Shown here one piece after another: positions 1 through 8,321 of a stretch of 64,000 nucleotides of DNA (position 1 is the stretch's first letter; every line of letters starts with the position of its first letter). The stretch is from Streptomyces liliifuscus (GTDB taxonomy: Bacteria > Actinomycetota > Actinomycetes > Streptomycetales > Streptomycetaceae). The position numbers were made by a program, and so were the translations under genes. The notes below the pieces were generated by a model. The model had not been told where the DNA came from and ran no database searches. It saw only the letters and a list, made by a program, of their open reading frames with translations. The stretch spans positions 186,001 through 250,000 of the forward strand of contig NZ_CP066831.1 of NCBI RefSeq assembly GCF_016598615.1, given 5' to 3'.

Positions 1-1
1 G

Positions 2-286
2 CCGATACAGGTGTGGAACCATGCCGGTGGCGTGTACGGTCCGGCAGGAAAGCGCCAGTACACCAGTGTTAGCTCCGCTCGTTCCGCCGTGGACCTGACC
101 ACGTGCCTGTCGCCCCGGCTCGCCGCTGCCGCGCGGCCGTTCCTCGTCGACCTGCTGCAGCAGTTCGGAGTCTCCGAGCCACGCCATGTCGACCCTTCCG
201 GAGTCGTCCGGCGCCAGCACTTCACCGGCCACGACGAGTTGATTCACGCGTGGGCCGATGCGATCGGCATTCCGTCCGAGCCGTGA
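2..286 (+). CDS. Partial hypothetical protein, C-terminal end
   Basis: The reading frame is open to the left edge of the window and stops at 284-286, so only a C-terminal part is visible (about 94 residues; an internal GTG at 11 could be a start but nothing forces it). The tail is mildly helical and ends in HAWADAIGIPSEP. I recognise no family or catalytic motif. It is followed by a heptamer tandem repeat and then by the 3' end of a convergent phosphatase gene. It may equally be the end of a longer gene or a remnant. Confidence 0.4.
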   Translation, partial: PIQVWNHAGGVYGPAGKRQYTSVSSARSAVDLTTCLSPRLAAAARPFLVDLLQQFGVSEPRHVDPSGVVRRQHFTGHDELIHAWADAIGIPSEP

Positions 287-303
287 CGGTCACCGTGCCA
301 CCG

Positions 304-345
304 GGCTCCTGGCTCCTGGCTCCTGGCTCCTGGCTCCTGGCTCCT
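304..345. repeat. Heptamer tandem repeat, six exact GGCTCCT units
   Basis: Six perfect head-to-tail copies of GGCTCCT lie between the stop codon of the left-edge gene and the 3' end of the phosphatase gene. No coding function is apparent. A second heptamer array with a different unit lies at 11361-11400, also at a gene 3' end. Confidence 0.9.
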
Positions 346-380
346 GCCAAACCTTCAGCGCCCTCGGTGACGGTGGAAGT

Positions 381-1502
381 TCAGTGCGACGGTGACCAAC
401 GGACGGTCAGGACCGCGACATCGTCGTGCCGGCCGCCTTGGCCGGCGAAGGCGAGGCTGTCCTCGAACAGGGCCTGAGGCAGGTCGGTCGGCGAGAGGTC
501 GAGCTTCTCCAGACGCTCGTCGACCGGGTAGAACGTGCCGTCGGGCGCGCGGGTTTCGGTGAGGCCGTCCGTGCTCAGCAACAGCGTCGCGCCGTGGGGA
601 AAGCGGAACCAGCCGACCGTCGTGGGTTCGGAGGCGAGTTCGGCGAGACCGAGCGGGACGCCGGAGTCCAGCGAGGGGCTGGTGATGGTGCCCTCGTGCA
701 TGACGTAGGGCGAGATGTGCCCGCAGTTGATGGCCTGCGCGTCCTCGATGCCCGTCTCGATACCGATGATCAAGGCGGTGACGAAGCGTTCGTCGTCGCC
801 GGTGTGTTCGGCGTAGGAATTGTGGCGTACGACAGCGGCGTCCAGCGCGTCGACGAGCGCCGTGAGAGTCGGCTCGCGGTGGGCGGCCTCGCGGAAGGCT
901 CCGATGGTGGCGAACGCGGTACCCACCGCGGCCAGTCCCTTGCCCTGCACGTCCCCGATCAGCACGCGCGTCCCCCACGGCGATGCGACCACGTCGTAGA
1001 TGTCGCCGCCGACGAGTCTGTCCTCATGGAGGGGTTCGTAGACCCCGTTGACCAGAACGTCTCCGGTGACCAGGGGCAGAGGGTGCAGGATGTGGCGCTG
1101 CATAGCGGCGGCTGTGGAGCGCAGCCGGAGCATCTCGTGTTCCCTCCTGATCCGCCTGCTGCAGGCGTAGACCGAGGTCGTGGCCAGGACGAGGGTGAAC
1201 AGGACCAGCAGGAGGCGGTCGAGCCAGCGGCTCTCGTCGACGTCCCGCAGCACCGCGGTCGTGGTGACGACGAGTGTGGTCCACGCGGCGACGAACCCGG
1301 TCTGCCGGACGGTGCACAGCGCCGATGCCGTCCCGGGCAGGAACACCAGAAGTCCGAGGAGCCACACCTCGGAGCGGGACAGGATGCCGAGGGCCTCCAC
1401 CAGGGCCGTCAGCGCCACCACGGCGGCGATCAGTTCGGCGTTGCCCGGAGGCTCGATGGCCTCGAAGGCTTCGGCGGGTCTCTTCCGGAGGCTACCGGAC
1501 AT
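381..1502 (-). CDS. Membrane-anchored SpoIIE/RsbU-type PP2C phosphatase
   Basis: Predicted 373-residue serine phosphatase. The N-terminal ~115 residues hold about four hydrophobic segments, followed by a short basic linker (CSRRIRREHE) and a PP2C/SpoIIE domain. Motifs seen in the domain are GGDIYD, GDVQGKG, STDGLTE and GGRHDDVAVL, which carry the metal-binding aspartates of this family. The open frame extends upstream to 1709 but would overlap the response regulator gene; I chose ATG 1502 because GGGAG lies 6 bases before it. Such proteins usually dephosphorylate anti-anti-sigma factors. It sits 112 bp downstream of a two-component regulator on the same strand, so the three genes may be co-transcribed. 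The signal it senses is unknown. Confidence 0.9.
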   Translation of the reverse strand: MSGSLRKRPAEAFEAIEPPGNAELIAAVVALTALVEALGILSRSEVWLLGLLVFLPGTASALCTVRQTGFVAAWTTLVVTTTAVLRDVDESRWLDRLLLVLFTLVLATTSVYACSRRIRREHEMLRLRSTAAAMQRHILHPLPLVTGDVLVNGVYEPLHEDRLVGGDIYDVVASPWGTRVLIGDVQGKGLAAVGTAFATIGAFREAAHREPTLTALVDALDAAVVRHNSYAEHTGDDERFVTALIIGIETGIEDAQAINCGHISPYVMHEGTITSPSLDSGVPLGLAELASEPTTVGWFRFPHGATLLLSTDGLTETRAPDGTFYPVDERLEKLDLSPTDLPQALFEDSLAFAGQGGRHDDVAVLTVRWSPSH

Positions 1503-1614
1503 GAACGCTCCCAGGCAGATGGTGATCTCCTGGAACTGTATTCCGGCCCCGGTGTGCTGCGGGCTTCTCGCCGAGCAGACACTCGGTTCAACCAGCCCGG
1601 TCAGTCGAAACGCC

Positions 1615-2283
1615 TCACGGAAGAGGTCGCGCCAGGCCCACCTGGTAGGCGATGGCAACCAACTGGGCGCGGCTGCGTGCCTCCATCTTCGTCTTGGCCC
1701 GCTGAACATGCGTTCGGACTGTCAATGGGCTGAGGCACGCCTCCTCGGCGATCTCGTCGTCGGATTTCCCGTCCGCCACGAGAACCACCATCTCGCGCTC
1801 GCGAGGGGTGAGGTTCTCCAGAACCCGCGGGGTCGGACCGCCGCTGTGGTCGGGCGTGGCGAGAAAGCGTGCGATGAGGGAGCGTGTGGCTGCGGGGGAC
1901 AGAAGTGCGTCTCCGGAGGCCACGGTGCGAATTCCGCCGAGGAGTTCATCAGCGGTGACGTTCTTGCCGAGGAAGCCGCTGGCGCCGACGCGCAGGGCCC
2001 GGGCCACATGCTCATCGCTCTGGAACGTGGTGAGGATGAGGACGCGAGTGCTCTGCAGGTCCGTGTCGGCGCAGATGGCAGAAGTCGCGGCGAGGCCGTC
2101 GGTGCCGGGCATCCGGATGTCCATGAGAACGACGTCGGGGTGATGGACGCGTGTCAGGTCCACGGCTTCGGCGCCGTCGGCTGCCTCCGCCACCACCTCC
2201 AGGTCGTCGCACGAGTCGATCAGGATTCGGAATGTCGCCCGCAGGAGGGCCTGGTCGTCGGCGAGCAGTACGCGGATGGTCAT
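1615..2283 (-). CDS. NarL/LuxR-family response regulator
   Basis: 222 residues. The receiver domain has the acidic pair near residues 9-10 (LLADD), the phospho-acceptor Asp55 (VLMDIRMPG), Thr85 and Lys107. A LuxR-type helix-turn-helix covers about residues 157-200 (LTPREREMVVLVADGKSDDEI ending before TVRTHV). It begins 16 nt after the stop of the histidine kinase gene, a classic co-transcribed kinase-regulator pair. Targets are unknown; the neighbouring MMPL exporter and phosphatase genes are candidates by position only. Confidence 0.95.
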   Translation of the reverse strand: MTIRVLLADDQALLRATFRILIDSCDDLEVVAEAADGAEAVDLTRVHHPDVVLMDIRMPGTDGLAATSAICADTDLQSTRVLILTTFQSDEHVARALRVGASGFLGKNVTADELLGGIRTVASGDALLSPAATRSLIARFLATPDHSGGPTPRVLENLTPREREMVVLVADGKSDDEIAEEACLSPLTVRTHVQRAKTKMEARSRAQLVAIAYQVGLARPLP

Positions 2284-2299
2284 CAGGGTCTTTCCGGAG

Positions 2300-3457
2300 T
2301 CAGGCGTGAATGGGCAGTTGGGCGGTGACGGCGAAGCCGCCTTCAGGTCGGTGTCCTGCCTGGAGACGCCCGCCGGCGGACTGGGCGCGTTCCCGCATTC
2401 CGATGAGGCCGAAGCCGCCGCTGGGGGCAGGCGCGCGCGGGACGGTTCCGCCGTCGTCGCTGACGGTGAGGGTCAGACGGTCGACGGTGTAGGCGAGTTC
2501 GACTCGGGCCGTGCTCGCACCGGCGTGCTTGGCAACGTTGGTCAGCGCCTCCTGCGCGATCCGGAACGCGGTCAGGTCCACTCCCGGTGACAAGGGCCGT
2601 GTCTCGCCGTCCACCATGACGAGGACGGTGAGTCCTGCGGCACCGAACGCGGATGCCAACTCGGGTAGACGTCCAAGACCGGGACTCGGCTCCAGAAGGT
2701 CCTCGGCGTCGTCGGACTGGCGCAACAGGCCGACGGTGGCCTGGAGTTCGCGCAGCGCCGATGAGGTCGTGGTGCCCAGCTCGGCAAGAATCGTCTGCGC
2801 CTGTTCAGGTCGGGTTCGGGCGAGGTGTGCCGCGGTGGCGGCCTGCGCATTGGCCAGGGCCATGTGATGGGCGACGACGTCGTGCAGTTCGCGGGCGATA
2901 CGGATCCGTTCCTCGGCGACACGGTGGCGTGCCTCCTCCTCCCGCGTACGTTCGGCGTGCTCGGCTCGTGTGTGAACGGCTTCCAAGTAGGCCCGCCGGG
3001 CCCTGACCGCCGAGCCCTGCACGACCGGGAGCATGATCCAGAAGGCGGGACTGACCGTCTTGAGTCCCCAGGGCTGATTGTTGTCGTCGGAGAGAAGGGC
3101 CGTCAGGACGATCAGCGCGATCACGGCGATGCCGTAGCCGTGCGCGGTCTTCTGCGGGACGCGCAGGGTGAGTTCGTAGAGCGCCACGATCACGGGGAGC
3201 AGCAGGAGGGGGCTGATCAGATGGCCGATGCTGCCGGAGATCGCGGCGCAGACCGAGGTGACGGCGACGACCGCGCCTGGATGGCTGCGCCGCCCCAGCA
3301 GCGAAATACACGCGGCAGTGGCGAGGAGAAGCCCGGGCCACCGGCCTGGTCCCCCTTCGTTGTACTGGTTGCCGGTGGCCGCGTACACCAGCAGCAGGAA
3401 CCCCGCCTCGACGAGCCGGGGGTGTCGGCCGGCGTACCGCCGCCAAGTCGCGAGCAT
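2300..3457 (-). CDS. Sensor histidine kinase, HisKA_3 (NarL-partner) type
   Basis: 385 residues. About five hydrophobic segments occupy residues 15-150 and form a compact membrane sensor with little extracytoplasmic sequence. A HisKA_3 dimerisation/phosphoacceptor domain follows with His192 in ELHDVVAHHM. The HATPase has the N box around Asn307 (AQEALTNVAKHAG) and the G box GGFGLIGMRER near residue 347. ATG 3457 is preceded by GGAGA. It partners the response regulator 16 nt downstream. The small membrane sensor resembles kinases that detect cell-envelope stress, but that is inference. Confidence 0.95.
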   Translation of the reverse strand: MLATWRRYAGRHPRLVEAGFLLLVYAATGNQYNEGGPGRWPGLLLATAACISLLGRRSHPGAVVAVTSVCAAISGSIGHLISPLLLLPVIVALYELTLRVPQKTAHGYGIAVIALIVLTALLSDDNNQPWGLKTVSPAFWIMLPVVQGSAVRARRAYLEAVHTRAEHAERTREEEARHRVAEERIRIARELHDVVAHHMALANAQAATAAHLARTRPEQAQTILAELGTTTSSALRELQATVGLLRQSDDAEDLLEPSPGLGRLPELASAFGAAGLTVLVMVDGETRPLSPGVDLTAFRIAQEALTNVAKHAGASTARVELAYTVDRLTLTVSDDGGTVPRAPAPSGGFGLIGMRERAQSAGGRLQAGHRPEGGFAVTAQLPIHA

Positions 3458-3541
3458 GAGGTTCTCCGCTGAGGTGGATCCGGTCCCGACCTGCCGACGG
3501 GTTGTTCGTTCGGCCGGCCTGGCCCGGAGTGGTTGTGGAGC

Positions 3542-3577
3542 GGGGAGGGGCCCATGCCGGGCATGGGGCCCCTCCCC
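3542..3577 (-). terminator. Terminator hairpin after the MMPL gene
   Basis: GGGGAGGGGCCCATGCC pairs with GGCATGGGGCCCCTCCC across a very short loop, with one bulged G. It lies between the stop of the MMPL gene (3589) and the start of the kinase gene (3457), so the exporter and the kinase/regulator pair are probably separate transcription units. Confidence 0.75.
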
Positions 3578-3588
3578 CGGCGTGTCGG

Positions 3589-5928
3589 TCAGACGCGCGC
3601 CATGTCATGGTGTGATTCGCCGGTCGGGGCAGGGAGTTCAGCGGCCCGGCGGCTGAGGGCTTCGCCCTCGATGTCCACCCGCGGCAGCAGTCGGTCCAGC
3701 CAGCCGGGCAGCCACCAGGCCCGTTTGCCCAGCAGCGCGAGCACAGCGGGAACCAGGACCATCCGGACGACGATCGCGTCGAACAGGACGGCGGTGGCGA
3801 GGCCGAAGCCGACCATCTTGACCATGGAGTCGGCGGCCGTCATGAAGCCCGAGAACACGGCCATCATGATCAGCGCGGCCGCCACCACGATCCGGCCGCT
3901 GTGGCGGAAGCCGGAGACGACCGCCTGACCGGCCTCTTCCCCGTGGACGTATGCCTCGCGCATCCGGGACACCAGGAACACCTGGTAGTCCATGGCGAGT
4001 CCGAAGACGATGCCCACCAGGAAGATCGGCATCAGGCTCATGATGGGCCCGGTCTGATCGACTCCGAGGAGACTGGCCCCGTGGCCGTTCTGGAAGACCG
4101 TGACCACGGCACCGAAGGACGCGAGAACCGACAGGAGGAAACCGAGCGCCGCCTTGAGGGGCACCAGTACGGAGCGGAAGACCACCAGCAGCAGGAGGAA
4201 GGCCAGGCCCACGACGACCACGAGGTAGGGGATCAGCGCGTCCTGCATCTTCTTGGCGATGTCGATGTTCAGCGCTGTGGTGCCGGTGACCTCGAAGGTG
4301 GCACCGGTCCCGGTCTCCGTCGCCGAGCGCTCGTCGCGGATGGTGTGGACGAGTTTCTTGGTCCGCTCGCTGGTGGGAGCGGTGGAGGGTGTGGCGGACA
4401 GCACCGCGGTGTCCTTGGCCTCGTTGAACTGGGCCGGGGAGACCGATACGACGCCCTTGGTGGCGCCGATCCGCTCGGCGACCGTCTCCACCGCGGCCTT
4501 CGGGTCGTCGGCGTCCCGCGCGTCCACGACGATCGTCAGCGGACCGTTGAAGCCGGGGCCGAAACCTTCCGCGAGGGCGTCGTAGGCGCGGCGTTCCGTG
4601 GTCGAGGTGGGCTTGGCCTCGTCACCCGGCATGCCCAGCCGCAGATCCAGGGCAGGCACGGCGAGCGCGCCCAGGCCGACGACGGTGAAGAGGAGCACCG
4701 CTACGGGCCGTCGCAGGACGAAGCTCGCCCAGCGGACGCTCCAGCTTCCGGCTTCCTCAGCCTTGCGGGGCTCCCGGTTCTTGCGGGTTGCCTGGCTGTC
4801 GCCGGGTTCCTGACTCCCGCGGAGCTGCCGCCCGCGACGGCGGATCCTGATCCTGGGGATTCGCGAGCCGCGCTCGGACGTGCGGGCCCGGCCGATACGG
4901 TTCTGGCCACTACGGCTCTGGCGGGCGAGGACGGCGTTCGGCCAGAAGCCGAGCAGTGCGGGAACCAGGGTGAGCGCGATCAGTACGCCGATGACGACCG
5001 TTCCCGCGGCGGACAGGCCCATCTTCGTCAGCATCGGTACGCCGACCACCGAGAGGCCGGCGAGCGCGATGACGACCGTGAGACCGGCGAAGACGACCGC
5101 GGAACCAGCCGTGCCCAGGGCCAGACCGACGGCCTCCTCCGGAGCACGCCCCTTCGCCCGTTCCTCCCGGTAGCGGGAGACCACGAACAGCGAATAGTCG
5201 ATGCCGACCGCGAGACCGAGCATCATGGCCAACTCGCCACTGGTCGAGGACAGTCCGAAGGCGTTGGCGAGAGCGGTGATCCCGGCCAGGCTGATGCTGA
5301 CGCCGATGACGGCGGTGATCAGCGGAAGCCCTGCCGCGGCCAGGGAGCCGAAGGTGATCAGCAGTACGACCGCCGCGACAAGGACGCCGACGATCTCGCC
5401 CATTCCGGCGGGAGCCTCGGTGGCCAGGGCGCTTCCGCCGACCTCGACGGTCAGGCCCGTGTCGCGGACCTCCTCGATTGCCCCCTCCAGTTCCTTCTTG
5501 CTGGCATCGGTGACTTCGTCGTCCTTGGTCTTGTACGTGACCGTGGCGTAGGCCGTGGTCTTGTCCTTGCTCAGCCCCGGCCCGTCGAACGGGCTCGACA
5601 CGTCGGCGACCTGTGGTCCGTCGGCCGCCTCGGTGAGGAACCGGTCGACGGCTGATCGGTGGCCGGCCGCGGTGATCTTCTGGCCGTCCGGTGCGACGAA
5701 GACGATCCGGGCGCTCGCGCCGTTCGCCTCACTGCCGGGGAACTGCTCGTTGATGAGGTCGAACGCCTTCTGGGACTCGATCCCCGGCATCGACGACGAA
5801 TCGTCAGGGGCTTCCGCAGCGCTGAGGGCACCGATGCCGACGACTGCCAGCACAGCCACCCACAGCAGGGCCACCCACCGACGCCGTCGGAAGGCCCGTT
5901 GGCCCAGTTGGTACAGGAAAGTCGCCAT
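3589..5928 (-). CDS. MMPL-family RND exporter
   Basis: 779 residues from ATG 5928; an upstream in-frame start at 5985 is possible, but this start opens directly on the cytoplasmic MATFLYQLGQRAFRRRR leader and first membrane helix. Two homologous halves each have a periplasmic loop followed by a helix bundle; the signatures VGIDYSLFVVSRYREE (first half) and LAMDYQVFLVSRMRE (second half) hold the acidic/tyrosine proton-relay motif of MMPL proteins. The loop between the halves is extended by an Arg-rich low-complexity stretch (about 55 residues, encoded near 4740-4930). The family exports lipids, siderophores or hydrophobic drugs across the membrane. A TetR-like dyad lies about 200 bp upstream. 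Substrate unknown. Confidence 0.93.
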   Translation of the reverse strand: MATFLYQLGQRAFRRRRWVALLWVAVLAVVGIGALSAAEAPDDSSSMPGIESQKAFDLINEQFPGSEANGASARIVFVAPDGQKITAAGHRSAVDRFLTEAADGPQVADVSSPFDGPGLSKDKTTAYATVTYKTKDDEVTDASKKELEGAIEEVRDTGLTVEVGGSALATEAPAGMGEIVGVLVAAVVLLITFGSLAAAGLPLITAVIGVSISLAGITALANAFGLSSTSGELAMMLGLAVGIDYSLFVVSRYREERAKGRAPEEAVGLALGTAGSAVVFAGLTVVIALAGLSVVGVPMLTKMGLSAAGTVVIGVLIALTLVPALLGFWPNAVLARQSRSGQNRIGRARTSERGSRIPRIRIRRRGRQLRGSQEPGDSQATRKNREPRKAEEAGSWSVRWASFVLRRPVAVLLFTVVGLGALAVPALDLRLGMPGDEAKPTSTTERRAYDALAEGFGPGFNGPLTIVVDARDADDPKAAVETVAERIGATKGVVSVSPAQFNEAKDTAVLSATPSTAPTSERTKKLVHTIRDERSATETGTGATFEVTGTTALNIDIAKKMQDALIPYLVVVVGLAFLLLLVVFRSVLVPLKAALGFLLSVLASFGAVVTVFQNGHGASLLGVDQTGPIMSLMPIFLVGIVFGLAMDYQVFLVSRMREAYVHGEEAGQAVVSGFRHSGRIVVAAALIMMAVFSGFMTAADSMVKMVGFGLATAVLFDAIVVRMVLVPAVLALLGKRAWWLPGWLDRLLPRVDIEGEALSRRAAELPAPTGESHHDMARV

Positions 5929-6124
5929 CGAAGGAGTCTCCGTATCTCGTCTCGGGAACCCCATCAGCCTGTCGACAAGCACCATGCCGAGTCGTCATCG
6001 GTGCTACGACAATCCGCCTACTGAGTTTCAAGTACGGCTCACCGCGGCCGTCCGCCGGGAGAACTACGACGCCGCCCACCCCTGCTCGGGCACGCCGTGA
6101 GGCGCGGCGCACTCACCATTCCTA

Positions 6125-6148
6125 AAACCACACTAGCCAGTGTAGTTT
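6125..6148. promoter_or_regulatory. TetR-type operator candidate in the MMPL/CMD divergent region
   Basis: Ten-base arms AAACCACACT and AGTGTAGTTT are separated by 4 bases and match at 9 of 10 positions. The site lies between the MMPL gene (start 5928, minus) and the CMD-family gene (start 6350, plus). The rest of this 420-bp gap shows no gene. Size and shape suit a TetR-family dimer, but no TetR gene is adjacent. Confidence 0.55.
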
Positions 6149-6349
6149 ACGAAATCACGCCGATGGATGGTGGTCGACAGGTCCACCTCGGTAGCGCCCT
6201 AGCTTCGAGAGACCGCGAGGCGGCCACTTCCTCGGGAACCCCGACCGCAGCCAACTGTCCGACGTCCGCACGACTCTCGGCGTCTTCAAGCTCCCCGCCG
6301 ACCGTCGCGGCGGCCCGTCACAGGCGCCCGTCACGCGCAGGAGGAAACC

Positions 6350-6919
6350 ATGAGGATGCCCGCGATCGAGCCAAGTGCCCTGTCGGACGAGCAGCGCGTG
6401 CTCGACGAGCATGTTCGGCGGATGATGGACGGGCTACAGACACCCTTCACCTCGACGGACGAGAACGGCGCGCTGATCGGTCCGTTCCCCGTGATGCTGC
6501 GCTTTCCCGCCCTTGCCCGGCCCCTGCTGGAGTGGTTCACGACCGTCACGAGCGGCAGCGTGCTCGCGACGCGCGTGCGCGAAGTAGCAATCCTCACCAT
6601 CGGATCACGGTACGGCGCGGCCTACGAACTCTATTCGCACAGCAGGGTCGCGTTGGCGGTCGGCCTGTCCGAGAGCGTCGTCGCAGGTCTGGCCGCCGGA
6701 CAGCGGCCCTCGGGCCTGACGTCGGAGGAGCTGGTCGCTCACGATGTGGCGGCATGTCTCTACGCGGGCGCGCCGCTTCCAGGAGCGCTCTACCGCTGTG
6801 CGGTCGAGTCTTTCGGCGAGCAGGGTACGGCGGAACTCGTCTTCCTGATCGCGCAGTACTCCAGCATCTCCGTGATACTCAACGCTTTCGACGTCCCGTT
6901 GCCAACGGATGCCGAGTGA
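6350..6919 (+). CDS. Carboxymuconolactone decarboxylase (CMD/AhpD-fold) family protein
   Basis: 189 residues. The helical CMD core is visible around residues 60-110 (TRVREVAILTIGSRYGAAYE followed by LYSHSRVA). The catalytic CxxC pair of AhpD peroxidases is absent, so the protein is closer to gamma-carboxymuconolactone decarboxylase-like members than to peroxiredoxin reductases. ATG 6350 has AGGAGG about 5 bases upstream, a strong ribosome site; a second ATG lies two codons on. It is divergent from the MMPL exporter with the shared dyad between them. The substrate cannot be read from the sequence. Confidence 0.85.
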   Translation: MRMPAIEPSALSDEQRVLDEHVRRMMDGLQTPFTSTDENGALIGPFPVMLRFPALARPLLEWFTTVTSGSVLATRVREVAILTIGSRYGAAYELYSHSRVALAVGLSESVVAGLAAGQRPSGLTSEELVAHDVAACLYAGAPLPGALYRCAVESFGEQGTAELVFLIAQYSSISVILNAFDVPLPTDAE

Positions 6920-7281
6920 CGGTCACTTCAGGCGCTTACGGCCTTCAGCAGCGCTGCGACGCCGTCGGCGTAGATTCCGTGGAACAGCTCCGCGGCGTCG
7001 GTGCACACGCAGAGTGGAGAGGTAGCCCTTCACCGGGAACAGCGCCTTGCGCCATTCACTCCGCCGAGGGGCGGGACACCTCCCGGCGGCCGGGGGGACT
7101 CCGCCCATCCGAGAGTGGGACCCGCACCGCCGGACGCCACACCAGGTACGACCCTGGCAAATCGTGCGGATACACCCATCGCGGAACTCCGTACGCCCCG
7201 GCGAGAAATCGAAGGCAACCTTTTCGCTCTGTGCGGTCACTGATCAGTGCACCATCAGCTCGATCTTGCGAACGGACAGGT
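6920..7281 (+). other. 362-bp leader upstream of the expansin-like gene
   Basis: No gene is supported here. The stretch contains several short G+C-rich hairpins around 7060-7140, including CCCATCCGAGAGTGGG. Because exported wall-active proteins of Streptomyces often have structured leaders, I looked for a c-di-AMP (ydaO-type) aptamer but could not find its conserved segments. Confidence 0.4.
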
Positions 7282-8241
7282 ATGAAGACAGCAAGGCAGG
7301 CCGCGCGTCAGCGCAGGCAGAGACGCAGACTTGTGCTGAGCGCCACCCTGGCGGTGACCACCGTGGGTGTTCTCGCCTACGTGGTCCTGGGTTCGCTCCC
7401 CGGCCGCGAGGCGGAGGCAGGGCATGCCGCGGCCACTCCCGTCGCCACCAACCAGGTGAGAACCACGACCACGACGGGCACCCCGAGCACGTCGGCGAGC
7501 CCTTCCGCGACCGGCAAGCCGAAGCCCAAGCCGAAGCCGTCGGCCAGTGCGAAGACCGGTGCAGCACGCCCTTCGGCCACGGCCACTTCGAAGCCCCCGC
7601 GCAGCACGTCCACCACGCCAGTGTCCGCAGGGCGGATTCGGCCCAACAACACCTACACGGGGGTCGCCACCGCCTACGAGGCCGCCGACGGAAACGGCGC
7701 CTGCCTGTTCGGCCCGAGCGATGACCTCATGATCGCGGCGATGAACACCACCGACTACGAGACGTCCAGGGCGTGCGGCGCGCACGTGCTCGTCCGCGCG
7801 GCCAACGGCAAGTCGATCACCGTACGGATCACCAACGAATGCCCACTGCCCTGCGCACCCGGGCAACTCGACCTCAGCCAACAGGCCTTCGCCAAGCTCG
7901 CCGACCTCAAGGTCGGCCGGATACCGATCACCTGGCAGCTGCTGAGTCCCAGCACGACCGAGACGATCTCCATCAGATACAAGACCGGGTCAAGCCCTCA
8001 TTGGTGCGGCATCCAGGCGATCGGCCACCGCAACCCGCTCGCGCGCTTGGAGGTCCGGGCCGGCGGCGGCTGGCGGCAGTTGCCCCGCACCGAATACAAC
8101 TACTTCATCTCCGCCGACGGCGGCGGGTGCGGAGGCTCGATCAGAGTCACGGACATCTACGGAGAACAACTGACACTCAACGGGGTCGCGCTGCGGCCGA
8201 ACGTCGCGCAACCGACCGGGGTTCAGTTCGCCCGGCACTGA
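7282..8241 (+). CDS. Secreted or membrane-anchored expansin-like protein
   Basis: 319 residues from ATG 7282; the frame is open far upstream, but that part is compositionally random. An Arg-rich head is followed by a single hydrophobic segment (about residues 18-40, signal anchor or signal peptide), then a Ser/Thr/Pro/Lys linker containing KPKPKPKPS, then a double-psi beta-barrel (RlpA/expansin domain 1, about residues 120-220) with NECPLPCAPGQLDLS, where the Asp of LDLS matches the conserved expansin Asp. The last ~95 residues form a beta-rich, Cys- and Trp-containing domain like expansin domain 2. Expansins loosen cellulose or peptidoglycan networks without hydrolysis. It is convergent with the cutinase gene, with two hairpins between. 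Confidence 0.87.
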   Translation: MKTARQAARQRRQRRRLVLSATLAVTTVGVLAYVVLGSLPGREAEAGHAAATPVATNQVRTTTTTGTPSTSASPSATGKPKPKPKPSASAKTGAARPSATATSKPPRSTSTTPVSAGRIRPNNTYTGVATAYEAADGNGACLFGPSDDLMIAAMNTTDYETSRACGAHVLVRAANGKSITVRITNECPLPCAPGQLDLSQQAFAKLADLKVGRIPITWQLLSPSTTETISIRYKTGSSPHWCGIQAIGHRNPLARLEVRAGGGWRQLPRTEYNYFISADGGGCGGSIRVTDIYGEQLTLNGVALRPNVAQPTGVQFARH

Positions 8242-8244
8242 TCA

Positions 8245-8266
8245 CGCGACGCACGCGTGCGTCGCG
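8245..8266. terminator. Perfect 22-bp palindrome after the expansin-like gene
   Basis: CGCGACGCACG is followed directly by its exact reverse complement CGTGCGTCGCG, 4 bp after the expansin-like stop codon. It probably ends transcription of that gene, although a zero-loop palindrome could also be a protein site. Confidence 0.55.
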
Positions 8267-8270
8267 GAAC

Positions 8271-8303
8271 GGTCCCGCCGACCGTCATGCGGTGGGCGGG
8301 ACC
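8271..8303. terminator. Second hairpin between the convergent genes
   Basis: GGTCCCGCC pairs with GGCGGGACC, with an inner ACCG/CGGT stem. It lies between the 3' ends of the expansin-like and cutinase genes and could serve both strands. Confidence 0.65.
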
Positions 8304-8321
8304 GGCAGCGCGATGCGCCGG

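Noticed and set aside
304..345. CRISPR-like array
   Set aside because: Units are only 7 bp, without spacers, so it is a simple tandem repeat.
6097..7281. Long N-terminal extension of the expansin-like ORF
   Set aside because: It overlaps the CMD-family gene in another frame and is Arg-rich noise; the true protein starts before the signal segment at 7282.
6920..7281. c-di-AMP (ydaO) riboswitch before the expansin-like gene
   Set aside because: I looked because wall-active exported proteins in Streptomyces often have one, but the conserved aptamer segments are not visible.
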